Source of the DNA: Phallus indusiatus
Lineage: Eukaryota; Basidiomycota; Agaricomycetes; Phallales; Phallaceae
NCBI GenBank assembly: GCA_027605045.1
Contig: JAQFWX010000008.1
Location: forward strand, 1,612,001 to 1,676,000
DNA: 64,000 bases
Reading direction: 5' to 3'
Below are positions 12,901 to 25,070 of the stretch, piece after piece (within the stretch, counting starts at the first letter, position 1; each line of letters begins with the position of its first letter). Under the pieces are notes generated by a model. That model saw only the letters and a list, made by a program, of their open reading frames with translations, did not search any database and was not told the origin of the DNA. The translations under genes were made by a program, and so were the position numbers.

Positions 12901-15814
12901 CAGAGCGAGATGAAACCCGAATGGACTCCTGTTAGTCTCTTTTTTTCGTGTCACCCTCCTTTTTTTGTTCTTTTGACTAAAAGAAATCACAGGCCAGCAT
13001 AAAAACTATCTTACAAGCATATTGGTCTGCCACTCAATTTGATCCCAAGTGGTATAAAGCTTGGCACGTTTGGTCTCTAGCGAACTTCGAAGTGATAGGA
13101 TATCTGGAAGCACAAAATGCCAATCAGTTAGAAGATGTCCCTTTCCAAAGCTTCGTAGTTCATGTTACGTCTGCTGTCGAAGGTGAGAATTGAGCGATGC
13201 AGTGCTCATTGTGATTCGTAATGATCTCAACGCGGAACAGGATTTTTCCGATCAATTGCTTTGCGCAGCAAAAGTGCCCTTCAAGACATCTTACGTCTCC
13301 TTACTCTTTGGTTCAAGTATGGAGCTCAGGACGATGTCAGTCATGCGATGAGCAGTGGATTCACGACTTTGGAAGTAGACACCTGGTTAGAGGTCATTCC
13401 ACAGGTATATAATTCACAGATTCGTAAGAATATTTGAAGTCTGGGCTAATATAGTATGTAGATCATAGCTCGTATCCAGACGCCTTCTATAAATATAAGA
13501 AGGACAATCAGTCTTCTGCTTACAGACGTTGGAAAGCATCATCCTCAAGCTTTGATCTATCCTCTTACCGTTGCTTCCAAGTCATCCAGCCTTGCTCGAA
13601 AAAATGCCGCAACAGTGGTTATGGATCGTATGCGAGAACATAGTGCAACCATTGTTGAACAGGTAGTCGTCTAATTTCGTTCCTCTGATAATATACTGAG
13701 CTTGCTTTTAGGCGTTGGTAGTTAGTCAAGAGTTGATCCGAGTCGCTATCTTATGGCATGAACTATGGCACGAAGGTCTCGAAGAAGCGTCTCGACTATA
13801 CTTTACAGAGAAAAACCCTGAAGGTATGATCGCGGCTCTTGAACCTCTTCATGAGATGTTAGAAAAGGTCAGTATGTATCTATGGCGTAACGAAGTCTGA
13901 GTCTGAAAGGCTGTAGGGTCCGACCACAATTCGAGAGACATCATTTGCACAGGTATTCGGTAGAGATCTACAAGATGCTCGAGAAGCCAGTAAGCGGTTC
14001 TTGCGCTACGGCGAGACTAGTGATTTGGACCGTGCCTGGGACATCTATTATGGCGTTTTCCGAAAGATTGAGAAGCAATTGCCTCAGCTCACCACCCTTG
14101 ACCTGCAATATGTATCTCCTGAGCTACTGAAAGCTCGCAACTTGGAATTAGCTGTTCCAGGTCAGTACGCCAATATTATCGCCTGTTGCTGAGTGTAACT
14201 AAAAAGTCATTTCAAGGAACGTATCAGAGTGGAAGACCTATCATACATATAGCCAGTTTTACCACAAAGCTTACTGTCATAGCATCCAAGCAACGACCAC
14301 GACGGCTGTCCTTGAAAGGTGACGATGGGCGCGATTACCTCTATATCCTTAAAGGTGTGAAGATGGCGTAAAAGTTTGGTTTGCATCCTTATTTACTTTC
14401 TTAGGTCATGAGGATTTACGGCAAGACGAGCGAGTGATGCAGTTGTTCGGTCTGGTTAATACTTTGCTATCTGTGGACACCAATAGCTTCAAGCGTCGTT
14501 TGCATATCCAGCGTTTTCCCGTCATTCCGTTGGCACCTAACGCCGGTCTGATCGGATGGGTTCACGATAGTGATACGCTGCACGTTTTGGTTAGAGATTA
14601 TCGTGAAGCTCGCAAGATTCTACTTAATTTAGAGTATCGGTTAATGTTACAAGTGGGTTTGACATTAAATTGCTTTTTGACCACAGTTGTTCTAATCTGT
14701 TGTTCTGTCTAGATGGCCCCCGACTACGAAATCTTGACGCTACTTCAGAAGGTGGAGGTTTTTGAATACGCTTTGGACAATACAACCGGACAAGATCTTT
14801 ATCGTATGTTATGGCTACGGAGCGTAAACTCGGAAGCCTGGTTGGATCGACGAGCAACATACACACGATCTCTGGCTGTGAACAGTATGGTTGGTCATAT
14901 TCTTGGTCTAGGTGACCGACACCCCTCCAACATCCTGATCGAACGAGCAACTGGAATGGTCGTCCACATCGATTTCGGAGACTGCTTCGAAGTTGCGATG
15001 CACCGGGAGAAGTTTCCCGAGACAGTTCCATTCCGGTTGACACGTATGCTAACAAATGCTATGGAAGTGGGTAGTTTCTCGTGTTTTTTGCCGGATTTAT
15101 TGATTTCTATCCATTCTTATAGGTAAGCGGGATTCAAGGAAGCTTCAAGTACACTTGCGAAATCACAATGCAAGTTCTTCGCGATAACAAGGATTCCTTG
15201 ATGGCTGTTTTGGAAGCTTTCGTGTACGATCCGCTGATCAGCTGGCGTTTATTGCAAACAGAGGTTGATACCCGACAAGAAGGTGATGTTATGAGATATC
15301 CGCTTCAATTGATCATAATAACGTGTTATCATACTTTTTTTCTTTAGACAACATTGCGGTTGATCAATTGGCTCGAGTTGGGTATCCCCAGAATCCAGTA
15401 CGCAAAATGAAAGCGGATGAGAATGAAATCTTCAACGGTAGGCTCTTTATATTATTATGAATTAGCGCGACATCGTGTTTATGCTGTTTCAGACACGGTT
15501 GGTGATACAGGTGTAAAACAAGAAGTGCGGAATGAGAAGGCGTTACACGTCTATAATCGGGTTCAGCATAAATTAACGGGTGCGTTTGTCAAGGAGCAAA
15601 TGTGATTGTTGATTGATGTTGATTTTTTTTCCAAGGACGAGACTTTGATCCGAACGTTGTTTTATCTGTCGAGGATCAGGTCGATCGATTGATTCAAGAA
15701 GCTACTTCATTGGAAAATTTATGTCAATGTTTCTCTGGATGGTACGTTTAGAAAAAAATGACGGAATTTCCTTCTAATCCTTATTTATTTTTTTATAGGT
15801 GCGCATTTTGGTAA
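6905..15814 (+). CDS. TOR: TOR serine/threonine kinase (PIKK family)
   Basis: Target of rapamycin, the catalytic subunit of TORC1 and/or TORC2, which couples nutrient state to growth. About 2,400 codons in roughly 29 exons; short introns join in frame throughout. HEAT repeats run from the ATG at 6905 to about 11,100. A FAT domain follows (about 11,500-13,700; e.g. AFMEH-like [35 protein letters not shown]). The FRB domain begins [20 protein letters not shown] (13,730) and keeps the Ser of EEASRLYF and the aromatic residues of AWDIYYGVF that bind FKBP12-rapamycin. The kinase has [25 protein letters not shown], catalytic GLGDRHPSN and HIDFGD (14,920-14,990). The FATC tail ends [12 protein letters not shown], with the last exon splitting the W codon and the stop at 15812-15814. 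Everything expected is present. Whether the genome has a second TOR is unknown. Confidence 0.97.
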
Positions 15815-15948
15815 ATAATCTACTAGTACACATGTATTATACTATGGACTATGAAAACATACGCAAATAAATTGTCTTTATCTAAATAAGATGTCCTTTC
15901 TGTATGCATCATTGGATATATACCAAATGGGCGTGATTTTTCAAAATT

Positions 15949-17689
15949 TCATGACGACAAAATAGTTCCCCACTGATCGTCTACGAACCAAGTTCTGCAA
16001 TGTTTGGAAGGAATAAGGAAACGGGAGGGTAACGTTGTTAATTCACCCGACATTGTAGTTTCATCGCTCGATTCTTTTGCTGATCCAGCAGGAAGCCCCT
16101 GCAAGTTCAGGATGAGCCTGCAGATCATCACAGCTGGAAGGACGATTCCAAAGCTGTAGCGTATGGATGAGTATAGTAAGAATAATTGCTGATGTGGAAT
16201 CCGGGTTAAAAAGCCTACACTGAGCCAGCACCTCTAGACGTGTGAGGATTTACCTGTTATTGGATTAGAACACAATTACTGAAGAAACAAAAAAACTTGT
16301 ATACGTACGTAGTAATTAATTAAATTGGCTGTATACGCGATGCAGATCACTCCATAATATAGCATTCCGTCCTGTTGTAATGTCCGTAAGAGCCTGAGAG
16401 ATTGATTAATCCCCGGGTCCGCATTAATCGATTTCACCGTGTAAAAATTACATACGGATTATGCTGAGTCGAAAAACTACGGAGACGATATATGCGATAT
16501 AGAGTTAACCCAATCAAAATTGTGTCGACCATGAGAGGAGACCACCATAGTACGGCTTGAACAAGGGATAAGAATATCGTCCGAAAAATGTCGAGAGCCT
16601 TTAAACATACTGATGTAAGAAGTGTGCTGACTGACAACACAGGCTGCCGGAATGCCAGAAACGGTTAAATAAAGGAATTATTTCATGGGAGATGATTTAG
16701 AAGAGATTTACCCGCTTTCATTGGGACCGAGACAAATTTAGTTTCTAGAAAAACATATGGATTGATTAATAATTTTCGTGTTTCGTTTTTGTTATTTCGC
16801 TTTTGTTATTTCGCTCACCTGCGGTAAAAAAGGCCAGGCAGACTAGATGTATGCTGAGCAGACCGCCAAGCGTTAGAGCCGCAGTCCGAGTCCAATTATA
16901 CAAGGCCATGATTCGAATGGCCATAGTTGCTTTATGGGAAGAGGAGTAAACGGAATGATAGCGTAGGAGCTGGCTTGAGGTGCCACACCTGAAATTACTG
17001 TCCTTGGTCAGTAAATGTTTTAGAAATCCAGTTAAAAGGAGTGGCATATACAAAAAACCGAAAAGACGTTGAATACGTTAACGGCCCTGAGGAAAACTGC
17101 GCAGCTTCCAGCGTCGGCCATTCTTTAGTTGCGAGGTGGAAAGTTCGTAAAACAATTGAGAGACATACTTGATCTATGGTTATGATATACGTTTTAACGT
17201 CTGGAAGTATTGATTTGTATACTCACTGAGTTGAAAATTCCGGGAACAAATACAACTACAAATACAGATAAAAACATATTAACCGCTATTTAGAAAAAAG
17301 TGGTATAATGCGAAAAACGACACTAACTGAGGGAAAGGATCATTTCCACTATGGTAGAATAACGCAAGACGTAGAAAAAGAGGGCTGGCAGAGTAAATCG
17401 ACGTTTCCAAATGCATTCAACCTCCAGTGAAAAAGTCAAGACTAGGCGCAATTCATGTATAAGTCGGACGAAAACCGAGCAAAGATGATTGAGTAAGTGT
17501 GATAGTATAAACTTACCATGGTCGTATATCAGGAGCATGAAACCAGAGACAAAGGCGACAAAAAGGATATGCCTTCGAAGAAAAAACCATGTTCAAGACT
17601 TGATGCGTGATGTTCTCGTTCAAAGGAGTCACATACGAATGTATATAATGTTCGATGAAGACACTTTGGCTAGATAACGTATACTCCAT
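15949..17689 (-). CDS. DUF6533 family multi-pass membrane protein
   Basis: Tail-to-tail with TOR. The start at 17689 gives MEYTLSSQSVFIEHYIHS. An intron beginning GTATGT joins in frame to HILFVAFVSGFMLLIYDH, and another intron joins to VLTFSLEVECIWKRRFTLPA, the DUF6533 signature (Y/D-x-L-T-L-x-x-E-V-x-x-I-W-x-x-K/R). Later exons carry AIRIMALYNWTRTAALTLGG and WWSPLMVDTILIGLTLYRIY, the conserved transmembrane segments, then RLILNLQGLP and a short cytosolic tail, stop at 15949. About six hydrophobic segments in all. The family is abundant in Agaricomycetes and has no known function. This copy is diverged from the cluster at 33-61 kb and shows no break I can see. Middle exon borders are not all resolved. 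Confidence 0.82.
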
Positions 17690-20600
17690 CTCAGAAGACC
17701 CAAAATATTTCTTGAGAGATGCGACGGGTTAATCGTTATGATCAATAGATAAAAGGAAAAGAACTCGCATTAGGGCTTCTAATGATCAGGGTTGAACGTG
17801 AAAGGTCCGGGTGAGGTATACACCGGTGAGGTTGGGTACACTTTTTATATACATTTGAGTACAGCTTACTTTAGTAATGAAAATATCGGTTGATATAGCG
17901 ATCATTTCGTGCGCTTGGTTGGTAATGAATTATGAACACTGGCGACTCGGAAATGAGTCGCCACTAGTAAGAATGGAAGTTTTAACTCTTACACGAATTG
18001 CGTTGGCCGTTTTCCGAAATTTACGTGCTATTTGGGGTTGATATCAACGACAAGAGCAGCATCACTTAGAGCTTTGAAGAGGCTTAAAGTACTGAGTTTG
18101 CGCCTGGTGCTAATCTATCAAAGCAATATCAAAGTGGAGACCAATGTATGATATATCAAAATAAACATCGCTTAAATTTGCGTGCACATACTCTTATGTT
18201 TGAATCCATGAAGCTTAAGCCCGTGATTTACATATGTCGTCTGACAGTCTGACAGTATTTCAAGCAAAACTGCACGGCCGTGAGCGGCGGAATTTTGCGA
18301 GCGCCGTGCCGGTCGAATTGTATACGTTACACAATATGGAATTCAGTCTACGCGGCTCGACTCTGGGACGGGATTCAAATCATAATTGGCATCTGAACCC
18401 AGCAATAAATAAAGGCCAGTGGATAGTATGAGTACTGCACAGGTGAGGGTATACATAAGATCTAGAAGTTCCGACTATTAAACGAGTCCGCTACATCATC
18501 CTGAAATTTTAATAGTAAATCACTAGCACTGCGCATCCCCGAGTTGACAGAGGGCCTTGACTGCAAAGAGGCTCGCCGTCTGGATTTCTCGTCGATACAT
18601 GTCGTTTGATAATCGGTTCTCTTTTTGCTCTGAATATATATCAAGTACTGGCCTGGGATGGTCACCACCAAGGCTTAAACTTGCACCGTTGATGCCAACG
18701 CTAGCAGAATTCTTAGCATTCAAAAGGCCTCTTGTTCCGCAACCACCATCTTGTGAATTTTTCACACGGTGCGAAACAAAGAGCTAGGCTATGGTTGCAG
18801 CCTCTCTCCTAACTGTTTGACCTGGAGATGCTACAACTGCTTAGATTTTCTGAACGTATTCCAGCCCTAGCTTACTGCACGAACACACCTGCCGTAAGAC
18901 CTAAGAACTCACTGGAGAGCCAACTTGAAGCACGCTGCCAACAGCGCCGGCCTCCTAGGATAGGCCTAACACGCCATCCTGAAACCCGAAAATCCCAACC
19001 AATGCCCAAAAACTATTCACGCGCCATTGCTCGCGTCTCAGATCTCTATGTTTAATTGATATAGTACGCGACCGCTACCCATCCTCTAACAAGAGTCGAA
19101 CTATACCTCCGACATGCAACAGAGCCACAACTGGCGCCCGTACCTTTGTCCCATCGGAACCAACCACTTCTTTGTACGATGGACACCTTATTAGAAGACT
19201 TGAACTCATTTTCTATTCACGAACTCGAAGTATGACCAGAAAGCCGTACCGGAGACCGAGATTGTCGAGACATGGAGTCATGTCTTGACTGCAGACCAGA
19301 TCCAAGAGCATCTGAGACCGACTGTGCGGCTGGGGTTTTAGTGGGTACACTAGCGGACGATGATTCTGTGACTGTAGGTCGCAACATCACCGACGATAGG
19401 AGTCCTACACTATTGGCGTGGAACGCCAATGTGCGGAATGCATTTCCCCGTGGGGCCGTCTCGTCTTTTTCTCCAAGCTAACTCCATATAAATGTAGGTT
19501 GAAACTCCTACGAAACCCCTATGACGGGGTAGAACGCACTCCGAGAGAGTCCCAACTCTACCCATACGAACGTCTAAAAAAAGAATTCTTAGCATTCGAC
19601 ACGATACAATTCTGGACGAGTCGTCATACTTGTAGCCATGATAATACACTTCTTTCTCGGCGCACAGCCACTGTTTTGGATGCATATTAAATTTGGGGAG
19701 GTTTCCGATTAATCCTTCCTATGAAAATGTCCCGTACTAGTGCGAGAAACACATTTCCTATCATTACTCTACAACACTCAGGAACGGGAACGAGTACATT
19801 AAACCTGTTGAATCGATATCGGGCTTGGACTGATTATACCGAGTCAAGGTCGCAATCATATTATCTACATACCTTATCTAGTTGGGGATGTCGACCAGTA
19901 CGCGTTTGGAATTTGTTTGGTATGCGTCCAATTGTATGTAACCTCAAATAGCGCCGGCGCAGTGTCAATTTTCAGATTACCGCACAGACTCCGATCTCAA
20001 GCTCAGCTCAAGCTTTACAGATGCGGCGACTTTAGGAATCCGATCAACTTTACCAGTTGGGGAGCTGCAATGAATCTGGATACAATTATTATACAGTACC
20101 CAGCATCTTCGCTCCGTAATTTTTCAAGGAGTCATATAAACTAGGACTTCGTAAGATTGCCCCAAGTCCTTTCTGCCCGTTCTTCCACGTCCCCTTCAAG
20201 CTCGAATCTGAACTGGTCAATATATTCTAACCCAGAGCGTCAACTTTCATGTCTTTTTGGAAATATAAACTAGTTCCGATTTTGCCTTATTGCGTAAATT
20301 AAAACCAGTAAAGGCCCCCTTTGCCAAAAGTACGTATAAACTCATCTTTCCTTCTCCCATTATGTAATAATCTCGTTAACACTCGAACTTGAGATTTTTT
20401 TTTTTTGCGTCCATTGCTCAGGGAAAACAATTGCAAACTCATACCATTGTTTTGTCGTTTCGCACAATATCTCACTAACATCAAAACGAACGGCGGAAAG
20501 ACAAAATAAAATAACCGCATGCCTGAATTATCGGAACTTCAGATGCAAAACCAAAAGACCATGAAAATATGGTAAACGATGTTGGGATGTGTGCAACACA

Positions 20601-20809
20601 AACGAAATAAATAAATACACTCCGACTTGGAATGATGAAAAAAACCCTATTGCTCAAATCAGTTATCTCCTGCCTATGTATCCGTGAGCGAACGACAGAT
20701 TTTCCTCGACTCCCTCGACCTTAAAGGATATGAAATCAGTTTTTGTAAAAGTGAGTGTCAGACCACATAACACACACCCTAAAAGGAATCATACAGCAAT
20801 TTTAAAACA
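17690..20809. other. 3 kb block with no recognisable gene
   Basis: Open frames of 60-90 codons occur on both strands but none forms a spliceable gene or resembles a known family. A perfect 9-bp stem hairpin lies at 17940-17963. A 16-base word occurs twice (18706-18721 and 19582-19597). From about 18,250 to 20,150 the sequence is more GC-balanced than the flanking AT-rich spacers, which may mean old mobile-element or gene debris, but I cannot name it. Confidence 0.4.
17940..17963. repeat. short perfect hairpin
   Basis: TGGCGACTC and its exact reverse complement GAGTCGCCA are separated by six bases. It lies about 250 bp upstream of the DUF6533 start at 17689, in non-coding sequence. Function unknown; it may be chance or an operator-like site. 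Confidence 0.5.
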
Positions 20810-21997
20810 CTACAAACGACGAGACTTTGTCGCTGCTGCTCTATAATATGGGGACGAACTGGATTTGTAGGATGAATCGTTTTCACATGAGTACGAATTG
20901 TTGCAACCGGCATCGTATGAGGTTGGGGAGGCGTAGGCAGCATCATATGAGGAAGTTGAGCGGTAACCGCGACTGTATGAGGATGTCGTACTGTAATAAG
21001 TATCGCATGGGTACGATTCGTCGCCCTCGCACTCGGCATAGTATGAGGTTGGGGAGGCGTAGGCAGCATCATATGAGGAAGTTGAGTGGTAACCGTGACT
21101 GTATGAGGATGTCGTACTGTAATAGGTATCGCATGGGTACGATTCGTCGCCCTCGCACTCGGCATAGTATGAGGTTGGGGAGGCATAGGCAGCATCATAT
21201 GAGGAAGTTGAGCGGTAGTAACTGTTATCGGATGAGGATGTCGTACTGTAATAAGTATCGCATGGGTACGAATCATCGCCCTCGCACTCGGCATAGTATG
21301 AGGTTGGGGAGGCGTAGGCAGTATCATATGAGGAAGTTGTGTGGTAGTAACGGTTATCGGATGAGGATGTCGTACTGTAATAGGTATCACATGGGTACGA
21401 ATCATCGCCCTCGCACTCGGCATAGTATGAGGTTGGGGAGGCGTAGGCAGCATCATAGGAGGAAGTTGAGCGGTAGTAACTGTTATCGTATGAGGATGTC
21501 GTACTGTACACATGGTATGAGGTTGAAGAGGCATAGGCAGCATCAGAAGAGGAAGTTGTGTGGTAGTAACTGTTATCGGATGAGGATGTCGTACTATAAT
21601 AGGTATCACATGGGTACGAATCGTCGCCCTCGCACTCGGCATAGTATGAGGTTGGGGAGGCGTAGGCAGCATCATATGAGGAAGTTGTGTAGTAACTGTT
21701 ATCGTATGAGGATGTCGTACTGTAATAGGTATCGCATGGGTACGATTCGTCGCAGGTAGCATCGTATGAGGCCGAGGCGTCGTTGCCGTTACCATAGATG
21801 TTCGAATACGTCGAGTCGTCAGAACCAACGCTGGTTTCATCTGAGTTGTCAGAGCCAGTATATGCTGAACCATCGGGGTAACCGTACACATAACTGGCCA
21901 AGGCGGGGGTGGGCTTCACATTGGGAGTCGGTAATGCCAACGTGCTAGTAACAGCAACAGCAATGGCAAAGAGCAAAGAGGCACGAGAGAAGAGCAT
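20810..21997 (-). CDS. secreted Ser/Tyr-rich tandem-repeat protein with paired cysteines
   Basis: Single exon of 395 codons. A clear signal peptide (MLFSRASLLFAIAVAVTSTL, cleavage after ALA near residue 21) is followed by about 75 residues of Ser/Asp/Tyr-rich sequence. Then come about seven tandem units of 42-43 residues (period 126-129 bp). A unit reads roughly SYPCDTYYSTTSS, SxxSYY, TTSSYDAAYASPTSYY, AECEGD, so each full unit has one PC and one EC cysteine. The second and third units have lost the AECEGDDSYPCDT segment at their junction. The tail ends with KSRRL. No GPI signal or transmembrane segment is seen. Composition suggests a secreted or wall-associated structural or adhesive protein, possibly O-glycosylated and disulphide-linked. 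Function is inference. Both other frames are also open because of the repeat; codon logic and the signal peptide favour this one. Confidence 0.85.
   Translation of the reverse strand: MLFSRASLLFAIAVAVTSTLALPTPNVKPTPALASYVYGYPDGSAYTGSDNSDETSVGSDDSTYSNIYGNGNDASASYDATCDESYPCDTYYSTTSSYDNSYYTTSSYDAAYASPTSYYAECEGDDSYPCDTYYSTTSSSDNSYYHTTSSSDAAYASSTSYHVYSTTSSYDNSYYRSTSSYDAAYASPTSYYAECEGDDSYPCDTYYSTTSSSDNRYYHTTSSYDTAYASPTSYYAECEGDDSYPCDTYYSTTSSSDNSYYRSTSSYDAAYASPTSYYAECEGDESYPCDTYYSTTSSYSHGYHSTSSYDAAYASPTSYYAECEGDESYPCDTYYSTTSSYSRGYRSTSSYDAAYASPTSYDAGCNNSYSCENDSSYKSSSSPYYRAAATKSRRL
21037..21760. repeat. minisatellite inside the secreted repeat protein gene
   Basis: Coding tandem repeat with period 126-129 bp, visible as recurring GGCATAGTATGAGGTTGGGG at about 21035, 21161, 21290, 21419 and 21638. 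The wider gap before the last marks the degenerate unit that lost its cysteine segment. Length polymorphism between strains is expected. Confidence 0.85.
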
Positions 21998-22123
21998 TTT
22001 AGAAAATAGAGGTGAAAGAAGAAGTGTTTTTTTTTTAAAAAAAAGATTAAAATAATGATGTAGTTTAGAGGAAAGAATAAAACGGTTTTATGATAGAGAG
22101 TGGTTGGGTCGTCTTGACTTGAA

Positions 22124-22129
22124 TTTATA
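22124..22129 (-). promoter_or_regulatory. possible TATA box of the repeat-protein gene
   Basis: TATAAA on the minus strand about 130 bp upstream of the start codon at 21997, in an AT-rich leader with a poly-A/T run at 22027-22044. Placement is plausible but unproven. Confidence 0.35.
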
Positions 22130-23078
22130 CATCAGAGACCCTGAAGAACGGGTCTCGTTGCCCGACGACCTGTTAACGCTCCACCTCATGTGGTCAAAAG
22201 GCCAGTATCAAGGGTCATATTATTTATAAATATAAGGCGCTTTGTATTTTTGCGAAAATAATAGCATGTATGCACATTATTGTTCGTATTCAATGAGACT
22301 TGAACATCATGCCTTGATACTCTGGAGAATCGATGACTTGTTGAAGTCTTACCTTTGCAGACCAACGACGAGGAAAGATGAGAAGGAGGTATGTGAAATG
22401 GGTCGGTGAGTACTATTCATTTTGCGATGGAGTCCGCGGAAATGAATGAGTGGATAGATACAGGTACGGGGCTGTACGGGGATGCCCGGAAACAGCGGAA
22501 CTTCGAAGGCCTAATGTGAATGATATTTGCCTGAAACTATATATGGTTAGGGATGAGTTTTGAATCTTGAAATCTCTGCGTATCCGTGGAGGTCCGTGGA
22601 TGTTCTTACGCGTATTGTGTACAAAATCATCCATTGCTTGCGGGCCCGACATTCAGACAATTCAGAAAGAGCTAATGACGCATCATGATTTTGCAGTAAA
22701 CCATGCATATTTTAGTATGGATAATAAACCCTAGCTTCTTTTCGAATTCAGGCCCATCCTGCCAAAATTCAAGGTCTGGGAGACCGGTCAAAAAATGGGC
22801 AACAAATATCACTGGGAAAGAGTGTACCAAAAAAAAAAAAGATTCCGGCCTTATTAGTCGCTGTCCTCTGCAGTGACCCCGCCGCAGTCCACCGTCCCCG
22901 CGTCCCCATCGAGGATCGCCTGTACTCACGATTCACCGTGTTCCTATGATATCTGACGTTGTTTCACCTTATGTAGTATCTCAATCCGATCACATAATAG
23001 CACTACACGACACTGCTTAGTGGTCAGTATACATCGTATCAAATATCAGTATGAACTATCCACGTCAAACGTCATGCA
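22130..23078. other. intergenic region, nothing recognised
   Basis: About 0.95 kb upstream of the repeat-protein gene and downstream of the BNR gene. Minus-strand frames at 22413-22652 and 22672-22929 are open but contain low-complexity runs and match no family. No RNA gene seen. Confidence 0.45.
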
Positions 23079-25070
23079 TCATGCATTAAGTGTAATGTCC
23101 CAAACCTGAACCTCAGTTCCATTGATAATCAGCATACTCAAGACACCGTCCACAAGCCTGTACCTATCAAACACGGGTTCCCAGCCGTTTCCATCTATCT
23201 CAAGGATCCTGTGCCAATCGCTAAAAGAACTTTCAGCGGTGCTTGCTATCAAAGTGAGAGCGGTGGACAAGTTGTCCGGTAGAATCATTATGAGACTTGA
23301 TTCGTAGGCGAATACTTTCCCCGTTTTCCTAGCGGTATCGGGGTGACCGACAGATTAGTCAAGGCTGTACGCGTCCAGTTGTTGTCCGTGCTTCTCCAAT
23401 AATGATACCTACATAGTAGAAAAAATTCAAGGGTTCTATAAAGGTTGAGAAATTCTTGGTACATCACCATAGTTCTGTTCCCGTGGTATTTTCACGGTTG
23501 AGGACATGAATTCGATTTTCCTCATCGATGGTCTGAGCTTCTTGATTTAAAATTCCTCTTGGGCACAGAACATTTATTATGTATTCGTTTCTCCATAACA
23601 AGACACTTACCCATATTTTGGGATGCTGAATATCGTGATTCCTGGAGAGTTTGGCAAAATCGGGTTTTGGGTCGCCAAATTACCGATGAGCTGCCCCCAA
23701 GTGTTTCTCCAGGTTACGCCCAAATCCGGACTGTACGCAAAATCCATGTCATGATTCTATTTTTTTTTGGTTTGCATGTCATTAAACGGGATGGTAAAAC
23801 CGGACGAACAAGGATAGCATACGTTTTCTGGTCCATTTGGTCCAGCTTCGACAGCAACGTCCTGACCTGTGTCATTCACATAATCCCGATACGTCCTTAG
23901 CCAAGGTCATTTCCAGTGAAGCAAACACTATATATATAAGAAACTACCAACCATGATACTTGGAAATTCCCATTTGTGTCTGCATCGAACCCATTGATAT
24001 AGGCGTTATCTTTTTTTTGAATAAGAATCAGGCTCTGCGCAAATATCAGTGATTGAGTATACTAAAGCAACCTTACTTTGAACTCCCTAGGAGGAAAATA
24101 AAATCAAGGTTGTAGCTGAAAGCATACGGCATTACTAAAAAGTTACCTCTAAGTAACGACCTATATTTGACCATTTTCCGTCTTTGCCATTGTAAGTATA
24201 CAGCCAGTCATCGCCTAGACCTGACCTCCCGACCCGCATTTCAAGAACTAGTTCACCGGAAGAAAGAGTTAGAAAGCGGGGATAAGTGATACTCTATTCA
24301 CATAATACGTAAAATCCAATGCGAGAAAATCAGAATATTGAACTTACTTCAAAATGTTCTGTTCTATTGAGAGACTCTAAACCGGGGAGATAATCCTGAA
24401 ACCAGCGTAAAAAAACACTCGTGGAATAGGATAGCTATAGTCTGTACTCACTTGTATGTTTTCAAAAGACTCCGTAGACCATTCTGCCCCTTTCGGATTG
24501 GAAGCTATACCAGGCTTGGATATCCGATAGTTCAGATTATTGTCGTGTTGGTCGAATGCTAAATGTATCGTCCCATCCACATGACAAATACCGAGAGATA
24601 TGGTGTCGTGTCCATCGTCATCCGTTTGATTATAATCAGCGAAAGTTATTGTCTCCCATGGACCATCACTGGCACTGGCCAAGCCGCTTAGTGCCAGAGA
24701 TCGACGGGCAATAGAGACATGGCGAGGAGTGGTTGGCGTCGCAGATGGTGTTGATCCATAAAATACGGCGTATTGGTAACCTATGAGAAGGTTCAGATTT
24801 AGATGCTAACAGAAACTATCTTCCCGATTGGGGTTCAGACTTAGTTAAACACATGCCATTGAATGTTGCCAAAGCGTCTTGCTGGAACGATTCCCCGTTG
24901 ACCCGGTTCACTGTCGGAGGATCCAGTCCAAGAGTTGTGGAACGGATACTTGAAACAGAGACAGGTTTGATTGATGGATTAGTGACCGCTCCTAGTAATC
25001 CTCGAGCGGTAGATGATAGGATGAAGAGTGTTACTCCAATATGAAAAAGCATTGACAGATCGCGCCTCAT
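23079..25070 (-). CDS. secreted BNR_4-type beta-propeller protein
   Basis: Multi-exon gene. The ATG at 25070, or the internal ATG at 25052 (MLFHIGVTLFILSSTARGLL), gives a signal peptide. The next exons contain SIARRSL, GPWETITFADYNQTDDDGHD, TISLGICHVDGTIHLAFDQH and DNNLNYRISK, the characteristic opening of the BNR repeat-containing family (Pfam BNR_4). Further in-frame exons follow: PRFLTLSSGELVLEMRVG, DWLYTYNGKDGKWSNIGRYL, NFQVSWYYRD, DLDFAYSPDLGVTWRNTWGQ, ILNQEAQTIDEENRIHVLNR and YHYWRSTDNNWTRT. The stop is TGA at 23079. About ten short introns. The fold is expected to be a secreted seven-bladed propeller. Some relatives are polysaccharide lyases acting on uronic-acid polymers, but substrate cannot be inferred here. 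It sits next to a secreted protease on the same strand. Confidence 0.8.

Noticed and set aside
18234..20144. Mitochondrial DNA insert (some stretches looked like organellar tRNA arms)
   Set aside because: No complete tRNA or organellar gene could be read; resemblance too weak to claim.
20827..21759. Long plus-strand and second minus-strand open frames over the repeat-protein gene
   Set aside because: The period is a multiple of three, so all frames stay open. These frames lack a signal peptide and give Arg/His/Met- or Thr/Pro-rich sequences unlike real proteins.
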